NCBI RefSeq assembly: GCF_010093225.1
Contig: NZ_PDWM01000001.1
Coordinates: forward strand, 124,001 to 188,000
Length of the DNA: 64,000 nucleotides
Source of the DNA: Pseudoxanthomonas koreensis
GTDB lineage: Bacteria; Pseudomonadota; Gammaproteobacteria; Xanthomonadales; Xanthomonadaceae
Direction of reading: 5' to 3'
Positions 44,365 through 58,292 of this stretch are shown here, piece by piece. The notes below the pieces were generated by a model. It was not told the DNA's origin. It ran no database searches and saw only the letters and a program-made list of their open reading frames with translations. Numbering within the stretch: position 1 is the first letter of the stretch; every line of letters begins with the position of its first letter. A program made the translations under genes and the position numbers.

Positions 44365-45561
44365 ATGGAACGCCGCTACGACCTCGACTGGATCCGCATC
44401 TGCGCCTTCGGCGTGCTCGTGCTGTACCACGTGGGCATGTATTACGTGACTTGGGACTGGCACGTGAACAGTCCGCACGCCGGCCCGGCGCTGGAGCCGT
44501 TCATGCTGCTGGCCTCGCCGTGGCGGCTGTCGCTGCTGTTCCTGGTGTCCGGCGCGGCCACCGCCTTCCTGTGGGAGCGCTGCCGGCGCGACGGCGCCCG
44601 CTTCCTCGGCCCACGCTCGTGGCGGCTGCTGCTGCCGCTGCTGTTCGGCATGCTGGTGATCGTTCCGCCGCAGTCCTACTTCGAGGTGGTGGAGAAGCTG
44701 CCCGGCGGCTACCACGACGGCTACCTGGCGTTCTGGGCGCGCTACCTGGCCGGCGACGGCTCGTTCTGCCGCGACGGCGACTGCCTGGACCTGCCGACCT
44801 GGAACCATCTGTGGTTCGTCGCCTACCTGTGGTGCTACACGGTGGTCGCCTGGGCGCTGCTGCGCTTCGCCCCGAAGGCCTGTGCGGCGGCGGTGGAACG
44901 GCTGCGCACGCTGCTCGCGCGACCGGACGGACTGCTCTGGCCTCTGGCCTGGTTGGTCCTGGCGCGGATGCTGCTGGTCGGGCGCTTCGAGTCGACCCAC
45001 GCCCTGGTCGACGACTGGTACAACCACGCCCAGTACCTGCCGCTGTTCCTGCTCGGCATCGCCATCGCCCGGCCGGGGCCGCTGTGGGAGCGGATCGAGG
45101 CGGCGCGATGGCCGGCGTTGGCCGCGGCGCTGGGCAGCTGGCTGTTCATCGCCTGGTACTTCGGCCACTACAGCGACGGCGTACCGCCACCGGAGCCGCT
45201 GCGCTGGCTGCAGCGCCTGCTGTGGTCGGTGCAGCAGTGGGGCGCAATCGTGGCGATCCTGGGTTTCGCGCGCCGTCATGCACCCGGCGACAGCCCGGCG
45301 CGGCGCTGGCTGGCCGAAGCAGTGTTCCCGGTCTACATCCTCCACCAGACCGTGATCGTGCTGCTGGCCGTGTACCTGCGGCCACTGGACCTGCCGGTAC
45401 TGCTGGAAGGACCGCTGCTGGTGCTCGCCACGTTCGCGCTGTGCTTCGCCGCCTACGCACTCGTCCGCAGGATCGGCTGGATGTGGCCGCTGTTCGGATT
45501 GAAGCGCGCCGCTTCGCACACCGGCGCGCCACGGCTCGAGGATCGCCAGGAAGCCGCATGA
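44365..45561 (+). CDS. Membrane acyltransferase family 3 protein
   Basis: The protein has 398 residues and about ten hydrophobic helices. The start RYDLDWIRICAFGVLVLYHV is the signature of acyltransferase family 3, with the conserved histidine, and SLLFLVSGAATAFLWERC follows. Such enzymes O-acylate sugars in periplasmic glucans, O-antigens or lipids. It resembles the acyltransferase half of the fusion at 10025 in fold but not closely in sequence. It is divergent from a LytTR regulator 154 bp away, which may control it. Confidence 0.85.
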   Translation: MERRYDLDWIRICAFGVLVLYHVGMYYVTWDWHVNSPHAGPALEPFMLLASPWRLSLLFLVSGAATAFLWERCRRDGARFLGPRSWRLLLPLLFGMLVIVPPQSYFEVVEKLPGGYHDGYLAFWARYLAGDGSFCRDGDCLDLPTWNHLWFVAYLWCYTVVAWALLRFAPKACAAAVERLRTLLARPDGLLWPLAWLVLARMLLVGRFESTHALVDDWYNHAQYLPLFLLGIAIARPGPLWERIEAARWPALAAALGSWLFIAWYFGHYSDGVPPPEPLRWLQRLLWSVQQWGAIVAILGFARRHAPGDSPARRWLAEAVFPVYILHQTVIVLLAVYLRPLDLPVLLEGPLLVLATFALCFAAYALVRRIGWMWPLFGLKRAASHTGAPRLEDRQEAA

Positions 45562-45596
45562 CGCCGAGGTGGCGCAGGGCATGCGCGCTGCGCCCC

Positions 45597-47345
45597 TCAG
45601 GCCGGCGCGCGATGCTCCACCACCAGCTGGATCGCCTGCCCGCCGCGGTAGTCGTCGGCGACCAGCCGGTACGCCAAGTGCGTATGGCCTGAGGGCGGCT
45701 GCCCCTGCCAGCCACCGAAATGGATCGCCGAAAGCGGCTCGCGCCGGTCCGGATGCCGCAGCGTCAGCTTGAGGTGCCGCTCGCCGACCACGCGCCAGTC
45801 CAGCACCTCGAACAGGCCGTCGAACAGCGGCTCCGGGAAGCCCTGCCCCCACGGCCCGCCGTCGCGCAGGGCCTCGGCGTGGAAGCGGTCGAATTCCTGC
45901 GGACGCAGTTCGCCGTCGCTGAGCAGTTCGGACTGCAGCAGGCCGGCGTCGAGCACCTGCGTCGCATAGGCCTGCCAGGCCTGCTCGAACGCGGGCAGGT
46001 GCGCCTGCGCCAGGGTCAGGCCGGCGGCCATGGCGTGGCCGCCGAAGCGCTCGACCAGTCCAGGGTGCGCGCTGTCGACCGCGGCCAGCGCGTCGCGGAT
46101 GTGGAAACCGGGGATCGAGCGCGCCGAACCGCGCAACGTCGCGCTGCCCGGCTCGGCCGGGGCGAAGGCCAGCACCGGGCGGTGCAGCCGCTCCTTGATC
46201 TTCGAGGCGACCAGGCCCACCACACCCGGATGCCAGCCGGGGTCGAACAGGCAAGGTGCCAGCGGCGGCTCGCCTTCGTCCAGGCGGGCGCGCGACAGCG
46301 CCGCTTCGGCGGCATCGGTCATGTCCTGCTGCACGTTGCGGCGCTCGGCGTTGATCCGCTCCAGCGTGCCGGCCAGTTCGCGGGCGCGCTGCGGATCGTC
46401 GGTGAGCAGGCATTCGATGCCCAGCGCCATGTCCTCCAGGCGGCCGGCGGCGTTCAGGCGCGGGCCGATGGCGAAGCCGATGTCGGCGGCGGTCAGCCGC
46501 GACGCGTCGCGGCCGCTGGCCTCGACCAGCGCGCGCAGGCCGGCGCAACCCTTCCCTGCGCGCAGGCGACGCAGGCCGGCGGCGACCAGGGTGCGGTTGT
46601 TCGCGTCCAGCGGCACCAGGTCGGCAACGGTGCCGACCGCGACCAGGTCGAGCAGTCCGGACAGGTCGGGCTCGCCCGAGGTGAAGGCACCCGACGCGAA
46701 GGCGCCGGCATCGCGCATCCTTCTCCGCAAGGCGAGCAGCAGATAAAACACCACGCCCACGCCTGCCAGCGCCTTGCTCGGGAACGCATCGCCAGGCAGG
46801 TTCGGATTGACGATCGCATCGGCCGCCGGCAGGCGCGGACCCGGCAGGTGGTGATCGGTGACCACGACCTGCCAGCCGTGCGCGCGCGCCGCTTCGATGC
46901 CGGCATGGCAGGCGATGCCATGGTCGACGGTCAGCAGCAGCTCCGGCTGCAGCGCGGCCAGCTCGTCGACCAGCGCCGGCGACAGGCCGTAGCCGTGGAC
47001 CATGCGGTTGGGCACCGCGTGCGAGACCCGCCGCGCGCCGAGCATGCGCAGGCCGCGCACGCCGGTGGCGCAGGCGGTGGCGCCGTCGCAGTCGAAGTCG
47101 CCCACCACGACGATGTGGCGGTCTTCGGCAATGGCCCGCTGCAGCAGCGTGGTGGCCGCATCGAGCCCGTGCAGCGCATCGGGCGGCAGCAGGCCAGCCA
47201 GGCGCGGGCGCGCGAGCTCCGGCGTGTGCGCACCGCGCGCGGCGTAGATCCGGCGCAGCAGCGGCGGGATCGCATCGGGCCCGGCCACGCCCACGTCTTC
47301 GCCCACATTCGCACCGGCGCGGCGCACGATCCGCGGTGGCGCCAT
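45597..47345 (-). CDS. recJ: Single-stranded-DNA-specific exonuclease RecJ
   Basis: The protein has 582 residues. RecJ is a 5'-3' exonuclease for recombination and repair. The DHH phosphoesterase motifs are present: VVGDFDCDGATA, LLTVDHGIAC, VTDHHLPGPRL and the DHHA1 part with GRLEDMALGIECLL and ERFGGHAMAAGLTL. The C-terminal OB-fold region ends with AIHFGGWQGQPPSGHTHLAY. The rpfE-like gene ends 1 bp before the start. It is convergent with the acyltransferase gene. Confidence 0.95.
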   Translation of the reverse strand: MAPPRIVRRAGANVGEDVGVAGPDAIPPLLRRIYAARGAHTPELARPRLAGLLPPDALHGLDAATTLLQRAIAEDRHIVVVGDFDCDGATACATGVRGLRMLGARRVSHAVPNRMVHGYGLSPALVDELAALQPELLLTVDHGIACHAGIEAARAHGWQVVVTDHHLPGPRLPAADAIVNPNLPGDAFPSKALAGVGVVFYLLLALRRRMRDAGAFASGAFTSGEPDLSGLLDLVAVGTVADLVPLDANNRTLVAAGLRRLRAGKGCAGLRALVEASGRDASRLTAADIGFAIGPRLNAAGRLEDMALGIECLLTDDPQRARELAGTLERINAERRNVQQDMTDAAEAALSRARLDEGEPPLAPCLFDPGWHPGVVGLVASKIKERLHRPVLAFAPAEPGSATLRGSARSIPGFHIRDALAAVDSAHPGLVERFGGHAMAAGLTLAQAHLPAFEQAWQAYATQVLDAGLLQSELLSDGELRPQEFDRFHAEALRDGGPWGQGFPEPLFDGLFEVLDWRVVGERHLKLTLRHPDRREPLSAIHFGGWQGQPPSGHTHLAYRLVADDYRGGQAIQLVVEHRAPA

Positions 47346-47346
47346 C

Positions 47347-48303
47347 TCAGTCCGCCGGCGCGGCCAGCGCGGCCATTGGCCGGCGCCAGAACTGCCAGCG
47401 GCGCTGGCCGTGGCGCAGGCGGAAGCGCGCGCCGTCCTCGAAATCCAGCTCCAGCGCGTCGTACTCGCGCCGCGCCATCGCCTGCAGCAGCGGCGGCAGC
47501 ACCTGCGCACCGAACAGGTCCAGGCTGCGCAGGCGGCGCAGGTCGAGCAGGCTGTCGCCGGCGGCGGCCGCGCTTGCCGCTTCGGGCGTGGCGATCGCCG
47601 CGCCCGCCAGCCGTGCAAGGCCCTGCAGCAGCGGGTCCTGGCTGCGCACGTGCAGGTAGCGCGACTGCACCGCATCGGGCAGGCGGCCGGCACCCCAGAA
47701 CCACAGCGCGTTGACCGCAGTGCGGCCCTGCGCGGCACGCTCGCGGTTGCGCGGATGCTGGTGCAGCACGACCTGGGTCTCGGTGAACAGCGCGCGCCAG
47801 CGACGCGCGGCCGCGTCGTCGCCCTGCGGCAACATGGGGAACAGGTCGCAGCCCAGCGCCTCGTCCGGCCCCGGCATTTCGGGCAGCTGCGTGCCCGCGG
47901 GCAGGCGCAGGTACCAGCGCGATGGATGCGGCGCGTCAAGCTGGAAGCCTGCGTCGCCGAACAGCGGCCGCAGCGCCGGCAGGAACGCCCACGCGTCGTC
48001 GGCGTCCAGGCCCACGTTCTCGCCGCAGCCGAGCAGCCGCGCGCCGTTGATGTCGGGGGCCACGTACGCCGGGTCGGCGCGCAGCCAGGTTTCGCCGCCG
48101 GTGTCGCCGCCGGCATCGACCAGCCGCGTCAGCGCCGCGACCGGCCAGTGGTCCGGGACCAGGCGGAAGTGGCGGCGCAGCTGCGCGCGCACGCCGGCTT
48201 CGCCGTCATCGCGGTCGGCGCGCGCGAGCACCCCGCCGGTCGCCGCCGGCAACGGACCCGGCAAACGCGTCCGCTCCGGCAGCAGCAGGGTGATCGTCGC
48301 CAT
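47347..48303 (-). CDS. rpfE: RpfE-like conserved protein (COG4255 type)
   Basis: The protein has 318 residues. It matches my recollection of the Xanthomonas protein RpfE, which lies between recJ and greA in the DSF-related gene cluster and is often labelled phosphoglycerate mutase or regulatory protein. Visible features are WLRADPAYVAPDINGARLLG near residue 75 and AVNALWFWGAGRLPD near residue 215; no known catalytic motif is seen. The symbol rests mainly on gene order and pattern memory. It sits 2 bp from greA and 1 bp from recJ, so it is likely co-transcribed with both. Confidence 0.65.
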   Translation of the reverse strand: MATITLLLPERTRLPGPLPAATGGVLARADRDDGEAGVRAQLRRHFRLVPDHWPVAALTRLVDAGGDTGGETWLRADPAYVAPDINGARLLGCGENVGLDADDAWAFLPALRPLFGDAGFQLDAPHPSRWYLRLPAGTQLPEMPGPDEALGCDLFPMLPQGDDAAARRWRALFTETQVVLHQHPRNRERAAQGRTAVNALWFWGAGRLPDAVQSRYLHVRSQDPLLQGLARLAGAAIATPEAASAAAAGDSLLDLRRLRSLDLFGAQVLPPLLQAMARREYDALELDFEDGARFRLRHGQRRWQFWRRPMAALAAPAD

Positions 48304-48305
48304 CG

Positions 48306-48778
48306 TCAGCCGAGGTAGGCCACGCCGGCGATTTCGTACTCGCGCTTGCCACCCGGCGCATCGATCACGATCGCATCGCCCTCTTCCTTGCCGATCAGCG
48401 CACGCGCCACCGGCGAGGAGATCGCGATCAGGCCCTGCCTGATGTCGGCCTCCAGGTCGCCGACGATCTGGTAGCGCACTTCCTCGTCGGTCTCCACGTC
48501 GGCCAGGGTCACCGTCGCGCCGAACACCACCTTGCTGCCGGCGTTGAGCTTGGCCACGTCGATCAGGTCGGCATGCGAGAGTTCGCCCTCGAGCTGCTTG
48601 ATCCGCCCCTCGATGAAGCCCTGCTGCTCGCGCGCGGCGTGGTACTCGGCGTTCTCCTTGAGGTCGCCGTGGCCGCGCGCCTCGGCGATCGCGGCGATCA
48701 CTTCCGGCCGCTTCACCGACTTGAGGTGGTCCAGTTCCTCGCGAAGGCGCTGCGCGCCCTTCAGCGTCATCGGTGCCC

Positions 48779-48782
<4 letters not shown>
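48306..48782 (-). CDS. greA: Transcription elongation factor GreA
   Basis: The protein has 158 residues, the same length as the E. coli protein. GreA rescues stalled RNA polymerase by stimulating transcript cleavage. The N-terminal coiled coil ([40 protein letters not shown]) carries the acidic tip. The C-terminal domain ends with [19 protein letters not shown] use GTG 48782 because AGGGAG precedes it and [10 protein letters not shown] matches the family N-terminus; ATG 48770 would remove four residues. It overlaps the carB stop (GTGA). Confidence 0.95.
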
Positions 48783-52021
<3,239 letters not shown>

Positions 52022-52022
52022 C

Positions 52023-53207
<1,185 letters not shown>

Positions 53208-53241
53208 GTCGTTCGCCTTGAGATGGGGGGCCCTGTCGCCG

Positions 53242-53331
53242 GCCCGGCGCGCGAAACGCCGGGCTGCAGAAAACCGCGGACGGGCGTCTCTCCGGTCCGG
53301 GGCGTGGGGTAACAGGCGAGCGGGAATTGTA
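53242..53331 (-). promoter_or_regulatory. Likely carA promoter -10 and leader hairpin
   Basis: On the minus strand a consensus-like -10, TACAAT, lies at 53331-53326; no good -35 is seen. The implied leader of about 110 nt contains GCCCGGCG / CGCCGGGC (53264-53257 with 53249-53242), a stable hairpin. It could be a regulatory or terminator-like structure in the car leader. Confidence 0.4.
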
Positions 53332-53394
53332 CCGGCGAAGCCCCCAAAAGGAAACGCCGCGGAGGCCTCCCTGAATGCGGCAACGACCGGCCGT

Positions 53395-54123
53395 TCAGCC
53401 CTCTTCGAACAGCAGCCCGCGCATCGTGTACAGGCCTGGCGCCCGCCCCGCCAGGCGCGAGGCTGCCTGCAGCGCACCGCGCGCGAAGATGTCGCGGCTG
53501 GTCGCGCGATGGACCAACTCCACCCGCTCGCCCTGGCCCGCGAACTGGACCAGGTGCTCGCCGACGATGTCGCCCGCCCGCAGGCTGGCATAGCGCGGCT
53601 GCGCCCCGCCCCGCCCGGCCGCCTCGCCCAGGGTGAGCGCGGTGCCCGACGGCGCATCCTTCTTGTGCACGTGGTGCGACTCGACGATGTCGCAGTCCCA
53701 GCCGGGCAACGCCCGCGCCGCACGCTCCACCAGCTCGTGCAGCACCGCCACCCCGACGCTGAAGTTCGACGCCCACAGCAGCGGGATCGCACCCGCCGCC
53801 GCTTCCAGCGCCGCCCGCTGCGTCGCCTCCAGCCCCGTCGTCCCCGACACCAGCCCGCGCCCGCGCGCCACGCACAGCGCCAGCACCGGGTCGAACCCCT
53901 CCGGCAGGCTGAAATCGATCGCCACATCGAACTCCGGCACCCCGCCCAGCTCGCCCGCGGCGAAGAACGGCACTCCCTCCACCACCCGCTGCGCGGGCGC
54001 ACGCCGGGTCACCGCCGCGACCACCTGCCACGCCTCCGGCGATTCGGCCGCCAGGCGCAGCAGCGCCTGGCCCATGCGCCCGGAGGCACCGTGGATGAGG
54101 ATCCGCAGGGGTGTGGGGTCCAT
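53395..54123 (-). CDS. dapB: 4-hydroxy-tetrahydrodipicolinate reductase
   Basis: The protein has 242 residues and acts in lysine and peptidoglycan diaminopimelate synthesis. The NAD(P)-binding motif is [15 protein letters not shown] at residues 10-24. The catalytic part is [20 protein letters not shown] with the His-His and Lys of the active site. The start ATG 54123 gives the normal length. It lies upstream of carAB on the same strand, separated by 187 bp that hold the carA promoter. Confidence 0.96.
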   Translation of the reverse strand: MDPTPLRILIHGASGRMGQALLRLAAESPEAWQVVAAVTRRAPAQRVVEGVPFFAAGELGGVPEFDVAIDFSLPEGFDPVLALCVARGRGLVSGTTGLEATQRAALEAAAGAIPLLWASNFSVGVAVLHELVERAARALPGWDCDIVESHHVHKKDAPSGTALTLGEAAGRGGAQPRYASLRAGDIVGEHLVQFAGQGERVELVHRATSRDIFARGALQAASRLAGRAPGLYTMRGLLFEEG

Positions 54124-54176
54124 AGGGCGACGAGGCTAGCCGGGCGGGCGCCCAGGGGGCAAGAAGGACCGCGGCG

Positions 54177-54881
54177 TTACCAGACCAGGTCGACGGGGAC
54201 CTGGTAGCGCGGATCGGCGTACGGATCGTCGCCAGCCGGCGCCGACGGATCCACTTTCAGCGCCACCGCCGCAGGGAACACCGCCTCCGCATCCGCCAGG
54301 ACCGCCGCCTCCACCAGCAGGTAGCGCCCATTGAGCTGCACCACCCCCAGCCCACCGGCATTGAGCGCCTTCAGCTGCTCCGCGGTGACGTAGATCCGCT
54401 TGATCTTGCCGCCGTACTCGAAATGCCGCGCGATCTCCGCCGCCGCATCGTTGAGCGCCTTGCCCTGCAGCAGGGCCTCCAGCTTCGCCCGCGCCTCACG
54501 CCGCTGGCGCGCCTCTTCCTGCTTGAGCTGCTCGGCCTCGATCCGCTCGCGCTTTTCCTGCTGCGCGCGCAGCGCGAACGCCTTGCCCAGGTCCATCTCC
54601 GCGGCGCCGCGCGACGGTCCGCCCGCGCCGCGCCCCTTTCCAGGCCTTGCTTCGCCATGCCGCTGCTCCTGGCGGCCACCGCCCTCGCGCCGGGCACCCG
54701 GGCGCGGCCCGCCCTTGCCCTGCCCGGCGTCATTGCGCCCCGGCCCGCCGCGCCCCTGCTCCGGGCCACTCCTGCCACCCTTGCCGCCGTGCGGGCGCCT
54801 GGCCTCCTTCGGCCCGCGTTCGGGCGCCGGTGCGGACTTGAAGCCGAGGTTGAGCAGCTGGTCGCGGAGACTGTCGGTCAT
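54177..54881 (-). CDS. DUF2058 family protein
   Basis: The protein has 234 residues. The N-terminus SLRDQLLNLGFKSAP is typical of DUF2058 (YaiL-like) proteins. A long, low-complexity Gly/Arg/Pro linker (about 18-90) is followed by a charged helix (EKRERIEAEQLKQEEARQRR) and a C-terminal domain (EYGGKIKRIYVTAEQLKALN, VQLNGRYLLVEAAV). The basic linker suggests nucleic-acid or ribosome contact, but the function is unknown. It is followed by dapB after 53 bp. Confidence 0.83.
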   Translation of the reverse strand: MTDSLRDQLLNLGFKSAPAPERGPKEARRPHGGKGGRSGPEQGRGGPGRNDAGQGKGGPRPGARREGGGRQEQRHGEARPGKGRGAGGPSRGAAEMDLGKAFALRAQQEKRERIEAEQLKQEEARQRREARAKLEALLQGKALNDAAAEIARHFEYGGKIKRIYVTAEQLKALNAGGLGVVQLNGRYLLVEAAVLADAEAVFPAAVALKVDPSAPAGDDPYADPRYQVPVDLVW

Positions 54882-54935
54882 GATCGATCGGGGGACGGGT
54901 CGGCGGCCGCGATGCGGCCGGAGGGTCGGAAGAAA

Positions 54936-55199
54936 TCAGTAATGCGGTGGCGGCGGCTCGCTGCCCGGATCGGCATAAAGCGCCCCGCGCAGTCCGCGCA
55001 GGTCGGCCAGCACCGCCTGCAGCAGCGCGTCGCTGCGCGCGCGCTCCAGCCGCGCCTCGGCCAGCGCCTCGCTGAGCTCGACCATCGCCTGTTCCTGGAA
55101 GGCCAGCCGCGTTTCCAGCTCCACCAGGCGCTGCTCGACATCCGCGGGAACCTGCGTCCCGCCGGCCAGGCCCGGCATCTCCATCTGCGCCGGACTCAT
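54936..55199 (-). CDS. slyX: SlyX family protein
   Basis: The protein has 87 residues. After a 17-residue start, the coiled coil [20 protein letters not shown] followed by [14 protein letters not shown] is the SlyX pattern, and it ends with the family's proline-rich tail PPPPHY. SlyX is a small coiled-coil protein of unknown role. The start overlaps the stop of ugd (ATGA). Confidence 0.85.
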   Translation of the reverse strand: MSPAQMEMPGLAGGTQVPADVEQRLVELETRLAFQEQAMVELSEALAEARLERARSDALLQAVLADLRGLRGALYADPGSEPPPPHY

Positions 55200-56563
55200 G
55201 CCCGCGACTCCCGCGACACCCGCACCGAACGGCCGCGGCCGATGCCGTAATAGGCCAGGCCCGCGGCCTCGATCTCCTCCGGCTCGTACAGGTTGCGCCC
55301 GTCGAACACCACCGCGTCGCCCAGCGCCGCGTGCAGCCGTTCGAAATCCGGGCTGCGGAATTCCTTCCACTCGGTCACCACCAGCAAGGCATCGGCGCCG
55401 TCCAGCGCTTCCTGCGCCGAGGCGCACAGCACCAGGTCGTCGCGCTCGCCGTAGATCCGCCGCGTCTCGTCCATCGCTTCCGGGTCGTAGGCACGCACCG
55501 TCGCCCCCGCCTCCCACAGTTGCGCCAGCAGGCGCCGGCTGGAAGCCTCGCGCATGTCGTCGGTGTTGGGCTTGAACGCCAGGCCCCACAGCGCGAACAC
55601 CTTGCCGCGCACGCCTTCGTCCTCGCCGCGATCGTAATGGCGCTGGACCAGCTCGAACAGATGGCCCTTCTGCCGCTCGTTGACCGCTTCCACCGATTCC
55701 AGCAGTTGCGCCTCGTAGCCGTGCTGCCGCGCCGTGCGCACCAGCGCCTGCACGTCCTTGGGGAAGCACGATCCGCCGTAGCCGGCGCCGGGGTAGATGA
55801 AATGCCAGCCGATGCGTGGGTCCGAACCGATCCCGCGGCGCACCGCCTCCACGTCCGCGCCCACCTGCTCGGCGATGTTGGCGACCTCGTTCATGAAACT
55901 GATCTTGGTCGCGAGCATCGCGTTGGCCGCGTACTTGGTCAGCTCGGCCGAACGCACGTCCATCACCACGAAGCGGTCGCGGTTGCGGTTGAACGGCGCG
56001 TACAGCCGCCGCAGCCGCGCCACCGCGGCCGGGCTGTCGGCTCCGACCACGATCCGCTCCGGGCGCATGCAGTCGGCGACCGCATCGCCTTCCTTGAGGA
56101 ATTCGGGGTTGGAGACCACCTCGAACGCGACCTCGGTCCCGCGCGCCTCCAGCTCGGCGGCGATCGCGGCGCGCACCCGGTCGGCCGTGCCCACCGGCAC
56201 GGTGGACTTGTCCACCACCACCACCGGCCGTTCGATGTGGCGGCCGATGGTGCGCGCCACCGCCAGCACGTACTGCAGGTCGGCACTGCCGTCCTCGTCC
56301 GGCGGCGTGCCCACGGCGATGAACACGATCTCACCATGGGCCAGCGCCACGGCCGCGTCGGTGGTGAAGCGCAACCGGCCGGCGGCGTGGTTGGCCTTGA
56401 CCATCGGCTCCAGGCCCGGCTCGTAGATCGGCACCACGCCACGGGAGAGGCCTTCGACCTTGGCCGCGTCCACGTCCACGCAGACCACGTCGTGGCCGAC
56501 CTCGGCCAGGCAGGTACCGGTCACCAGGCCAACGTAGCCGGTGCCGAAGATCGCGACGCGCAT
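55196..56563 (-). CDS. ugd: UDP-glucose 6-dehydrogenase
   Basis: The protein has 455 residues and oxidises UDP-glucose to UDP-glucuronate for surface polysaccharides. The N-terminal NAD-binding motif is [19 protein letters not shown]. The catalytic Cys266 is in [16 protein letters not shown], with [13 protein letters not shown] and [24 protein letters not shown]-mannose dehydrogenase is a close relative, but the motifs fit Ugd better. It lies between the FKBP gene and slyX on the same strand. Confidence 0.94.
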   Translation of the reverse strand: MRVAIFGTGYVGLVTGTCLAEVGHDVVCVDVDAAKVEGLSRGVVPIYEPGLEPMVKANHAAGRLRFTTDAAVALAHGEIVFIAVGTPPDEDGSADLQYVLAVARTIGRHIERPVVVVDKSTVPVGTADRVRAAIAAELEARGTEVAFEVVSNPEFLKEGDAVADCMRPERIVVGADSPAAVARLRRLYAPFNRNRDRFVVMDVRSAELTKYAANAMLATKISFMNEVANIAEQVGADVEAVRRGIGSDPRIGWHFIYPGAGYGGSCFPKDVQALVRTARQHGYEAQLLESVEAVNERQKGHLFELVQRHYDRGEDEGVRGKVFALWGLAFKPNTDDMREASSRRLLAQLWEAGATVRAYDPEAMDETRRIYGERDDLVLCASAQEALDGADALLVVTEWKEFRSPDFERLHAALGDAVVFDGRNLYEPEEIEAAGLAYYGIGRGRSVRVSRESRA

Positions 56564-56580
56564 GCGGCCGCCTCCTCTGC

Positions 56581-57516
56581 TTACGGAAGGATGCCGAGGA
56601 GTTCGACGTCGAAGGTCAAGGTGGAGTTCGGGCCGATCCGGCCACCGGGCGCGCCGCGCGTGCCATAGGCCAGTTCGGACGGAATCCAGAAGCGGTACTT
56701 CGCGCCCACCGGCATCAGCCCCAGGCCCTCGGTCCAGCCGGCGATCACCTGGTTGAGGCCGAACTCGGCCGGCTCGCCGCGCTGGTAGGAACTGTCGAAC
56801 ACGGTGCCATCGAGCAGCTTGCCCTCGTAGTTCACACGCACGGTGTCGCTGGCGAGCGGACGCGGGCCGCTGCCTTCGCGCAGGACCATGTACTGCAGGC
56901 CCGACGGCGTGGTCAGCACACCCTTCTCGTTGCGGTTCTTGGCCAGGAAGGCGGCACCATCGGTGCGGTTCTTGTCGCCCACGGCGCCCTGCTTGCGCGC
57001 CAGGTAGCCCTGCAGGGTCTGCTGGGCCTCCTGCTCGGTCATCAGCGCGGTGCCGCTGCCGGACAGCGCGGTCCGCACGGCCTGCATCAGCACCGCCGCG
57101 TCGATCTCGTCCTTCATCGGCGCCAGCGACGGGCCGACCATGCGCTCGCCCAGCAGCAGCCCGACCTGGTCCCTGGCCGGCACGGCCGGCTCGCTGCCCG
57201 GCGGCTGGCCGGGGACGCGCTGGCCCGAGCGCGCGGCAAGCGCGGCCTGCAGCGCGGCGTGGGTGGCCTGCGCCTGCTCTTCGGACTGGAGCGGCTTGCC
57301 GCCGGCCAGGGCGTTGTCCAGGCCCTTCTGCATCGCGGCGAAATCGACGTCCTTGGCGACCGGCTGGAACGAACGGGCCACGTCCAGGCCGATGGCGTAG
57401 CTGATCTTTTCCTTCTCGGTCTGCAGCGAAGCCCTGTCCTGCGCCACGGCCGTGCCTGCCATCATGCTCGCTCCGATCACCAGCGACGCCACGGCGCCGC
57501 GCATGCGGTTGTTCAT
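56581..57516 (-). CDS. FKBP-type peptidyl-prolyl isomerase, Mip-like, periplasmic
   Basis: The protein has 311 residues. A signal peptide (about residues 1-25, ending AGTAVAQ) exports it. Two N-terminal FKBP dimerisation-type segments (residues about 35-90, [16 protein letters not shown], and about 115-180) precede a C-terminal FKBP domain ([55 protein letters not shown]). It probably helps fold envelope proteins. The inter-segment linker has Pro/Gly-rich low-complexity sequence. It is 17 bp upstream of ugd. Confidence 0.92.
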   Translation of the reverse strand: MNNRMRGAVASLVIGASMMAGTAVAQDRASLQTEKEKISYAIGLDVARSFQPVAKDVDFAAMQKGLDNALAGGKPLQSEEQAQATHAALQAALAARSGQRVPGQPPGSEPAVPARDQVGLLLGERMVGPSLAPMKDEIDAAVLMQAVRTALSGSGTALMTEQEAQQTLQGYLARKQGAVGDKNRTDGAAFLAKNRNEKGVLTTPSGLQYMVLREGSGPRPLASDTVRVNYEGKLLDGTVFDSSYQRGEPAEFGLNQVIAGWTEGLGLMPVGAKYRFWIPSELAYGTRGAPGGRIGPNSTLTFDVELLGILP

Positions 57517-57598
57517 CTGGGTTTGTTCCCTGAGGGTTGATCCGTTCCGCCGACGACAGCCGGCGCGGCGGCATTGTCGCATGCAGCGGCCGCGCGGT

Positions 57599-58171
57599 TC
57601 ACAGCTTCCAGTGCTTCGGCGCCGCTGCCTTCAGCTCGCGCTCGATCGCCGCGACCAGTTCCGGATCGTCGGGCTTGACCTTGCTCGGCCAGTTGCCGAC
57701 CACGCGTCCGTCGCGGGAAACCAGGTACTTGTGGAAGTTCCAGCCCGGTTCGACGCCGGTGGCCGCGCGCAGGCGCCGGTACAGCGGCGTGGCATCGGCG
57801 CCGGTGACCACCACCTTCTCGTACATCGGGAACTTCACCCCGTAGGTAAGCGTGCAGAACTCCTGGATCTGCTCCTCGCTGCCCGGCTCCTGGCCACGGA
57901 AGTCGTTGGAGGGGAAGCCGAGCACGGCGAAACCACGCGCCGAATAGCGCTGCTGCAGCGCCTCCAGGCCTTCGTACTGCGGGGTGAAACCGCATTTACT
58001 GGCCGTATTCACCACCAGCAGCACCTTGCCGCCCTGCTGCTCGTTCAGGTTCACGGCAGTCTTCGACGCCAGCGGGCGGTACTCGAGGTCCAGCAGCGCC
58101 GGCCCGGCGGCCAGCGCCGGGACCGCGAGCAGGAGAAGAAAAACCTTGAGAATCATATTCTTGCTGGACAT
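57599..58171 (-). CDS. Glutathione peroxidase family protein, exported
   Basis: The protein has 190 residues. An N-terminal signal-like stretch ([20 protein letters not shown], about residues 7-26) suggests export, unusual but known in this lineage. The active site is [18 protein letters not shown] with peroxidatic Cys60, followed by [14 protein letters not shown] and [15 protein letters not shown], which provide the Gln/Trp of the catalytic tetrad. It reduces hydrogen peroxide or lipid hydroperoxides, probably with thioredoxin. AGGAGC precedes ATG 58171. It is divergent from the second YtrA operon. Confidence 0.93.
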   Translation of the reverse strand: MSSKNMILKVFLLLLAVPALAAGPALLDLEYRPLASKTAVNLNEQQGGKVLLVVNTASKCGFTPQYEGLEALQQRYSARGFAVLGFPSNDFRGQEPGSEEQIQEFCTLTYGVKFPMYEKVVVTGADATPLYRRLRAATGVEPGWNFHKYLVSRDGRVVGNWPSKVKPDDPELVAAIERELKAAAPKHWKL

Positions 58172-58223
58172 GGAAGCTCCTGCCTCTGGACGCATGCGGA
58201 TAGGCCATTGGTTGGTCCGGGCA

Positions 58224-58268
58224 GGTGTTGACACCCTGTGTTTAGGTGTTATAGTTGAATACAACACC
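58224..58268 (+). promoter_or_regulatory. Strong sigma70 promoter with palindromic operator of the second YtrA operon
   Basis: TTGACA (58228-58233) and TATAGT (58250-58255) are separated by 16 bp. A GGTG-N16-CACC palindrome (58245-58268) covers the -10 and start region, and GGTGT-TG-ACACC (58224-58235) covers the -35. The spacing GGTG-N16-CACC fits the pattern I recall for YtrA regulators in Xanthomonas. Repression by the YtrA product is inferred. Confidence 0.8.
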
Positions 58269-58292
58269 AGTCACCCAACGCAGGACACCCGC

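Noticed and set aside
41538-45692. A long plus-strand open frame across fumA, the LytTR gene and the acyltransferase
   Set aside because: It is antisense to fumA and LytTR; only the part from 44365 is a real gene.
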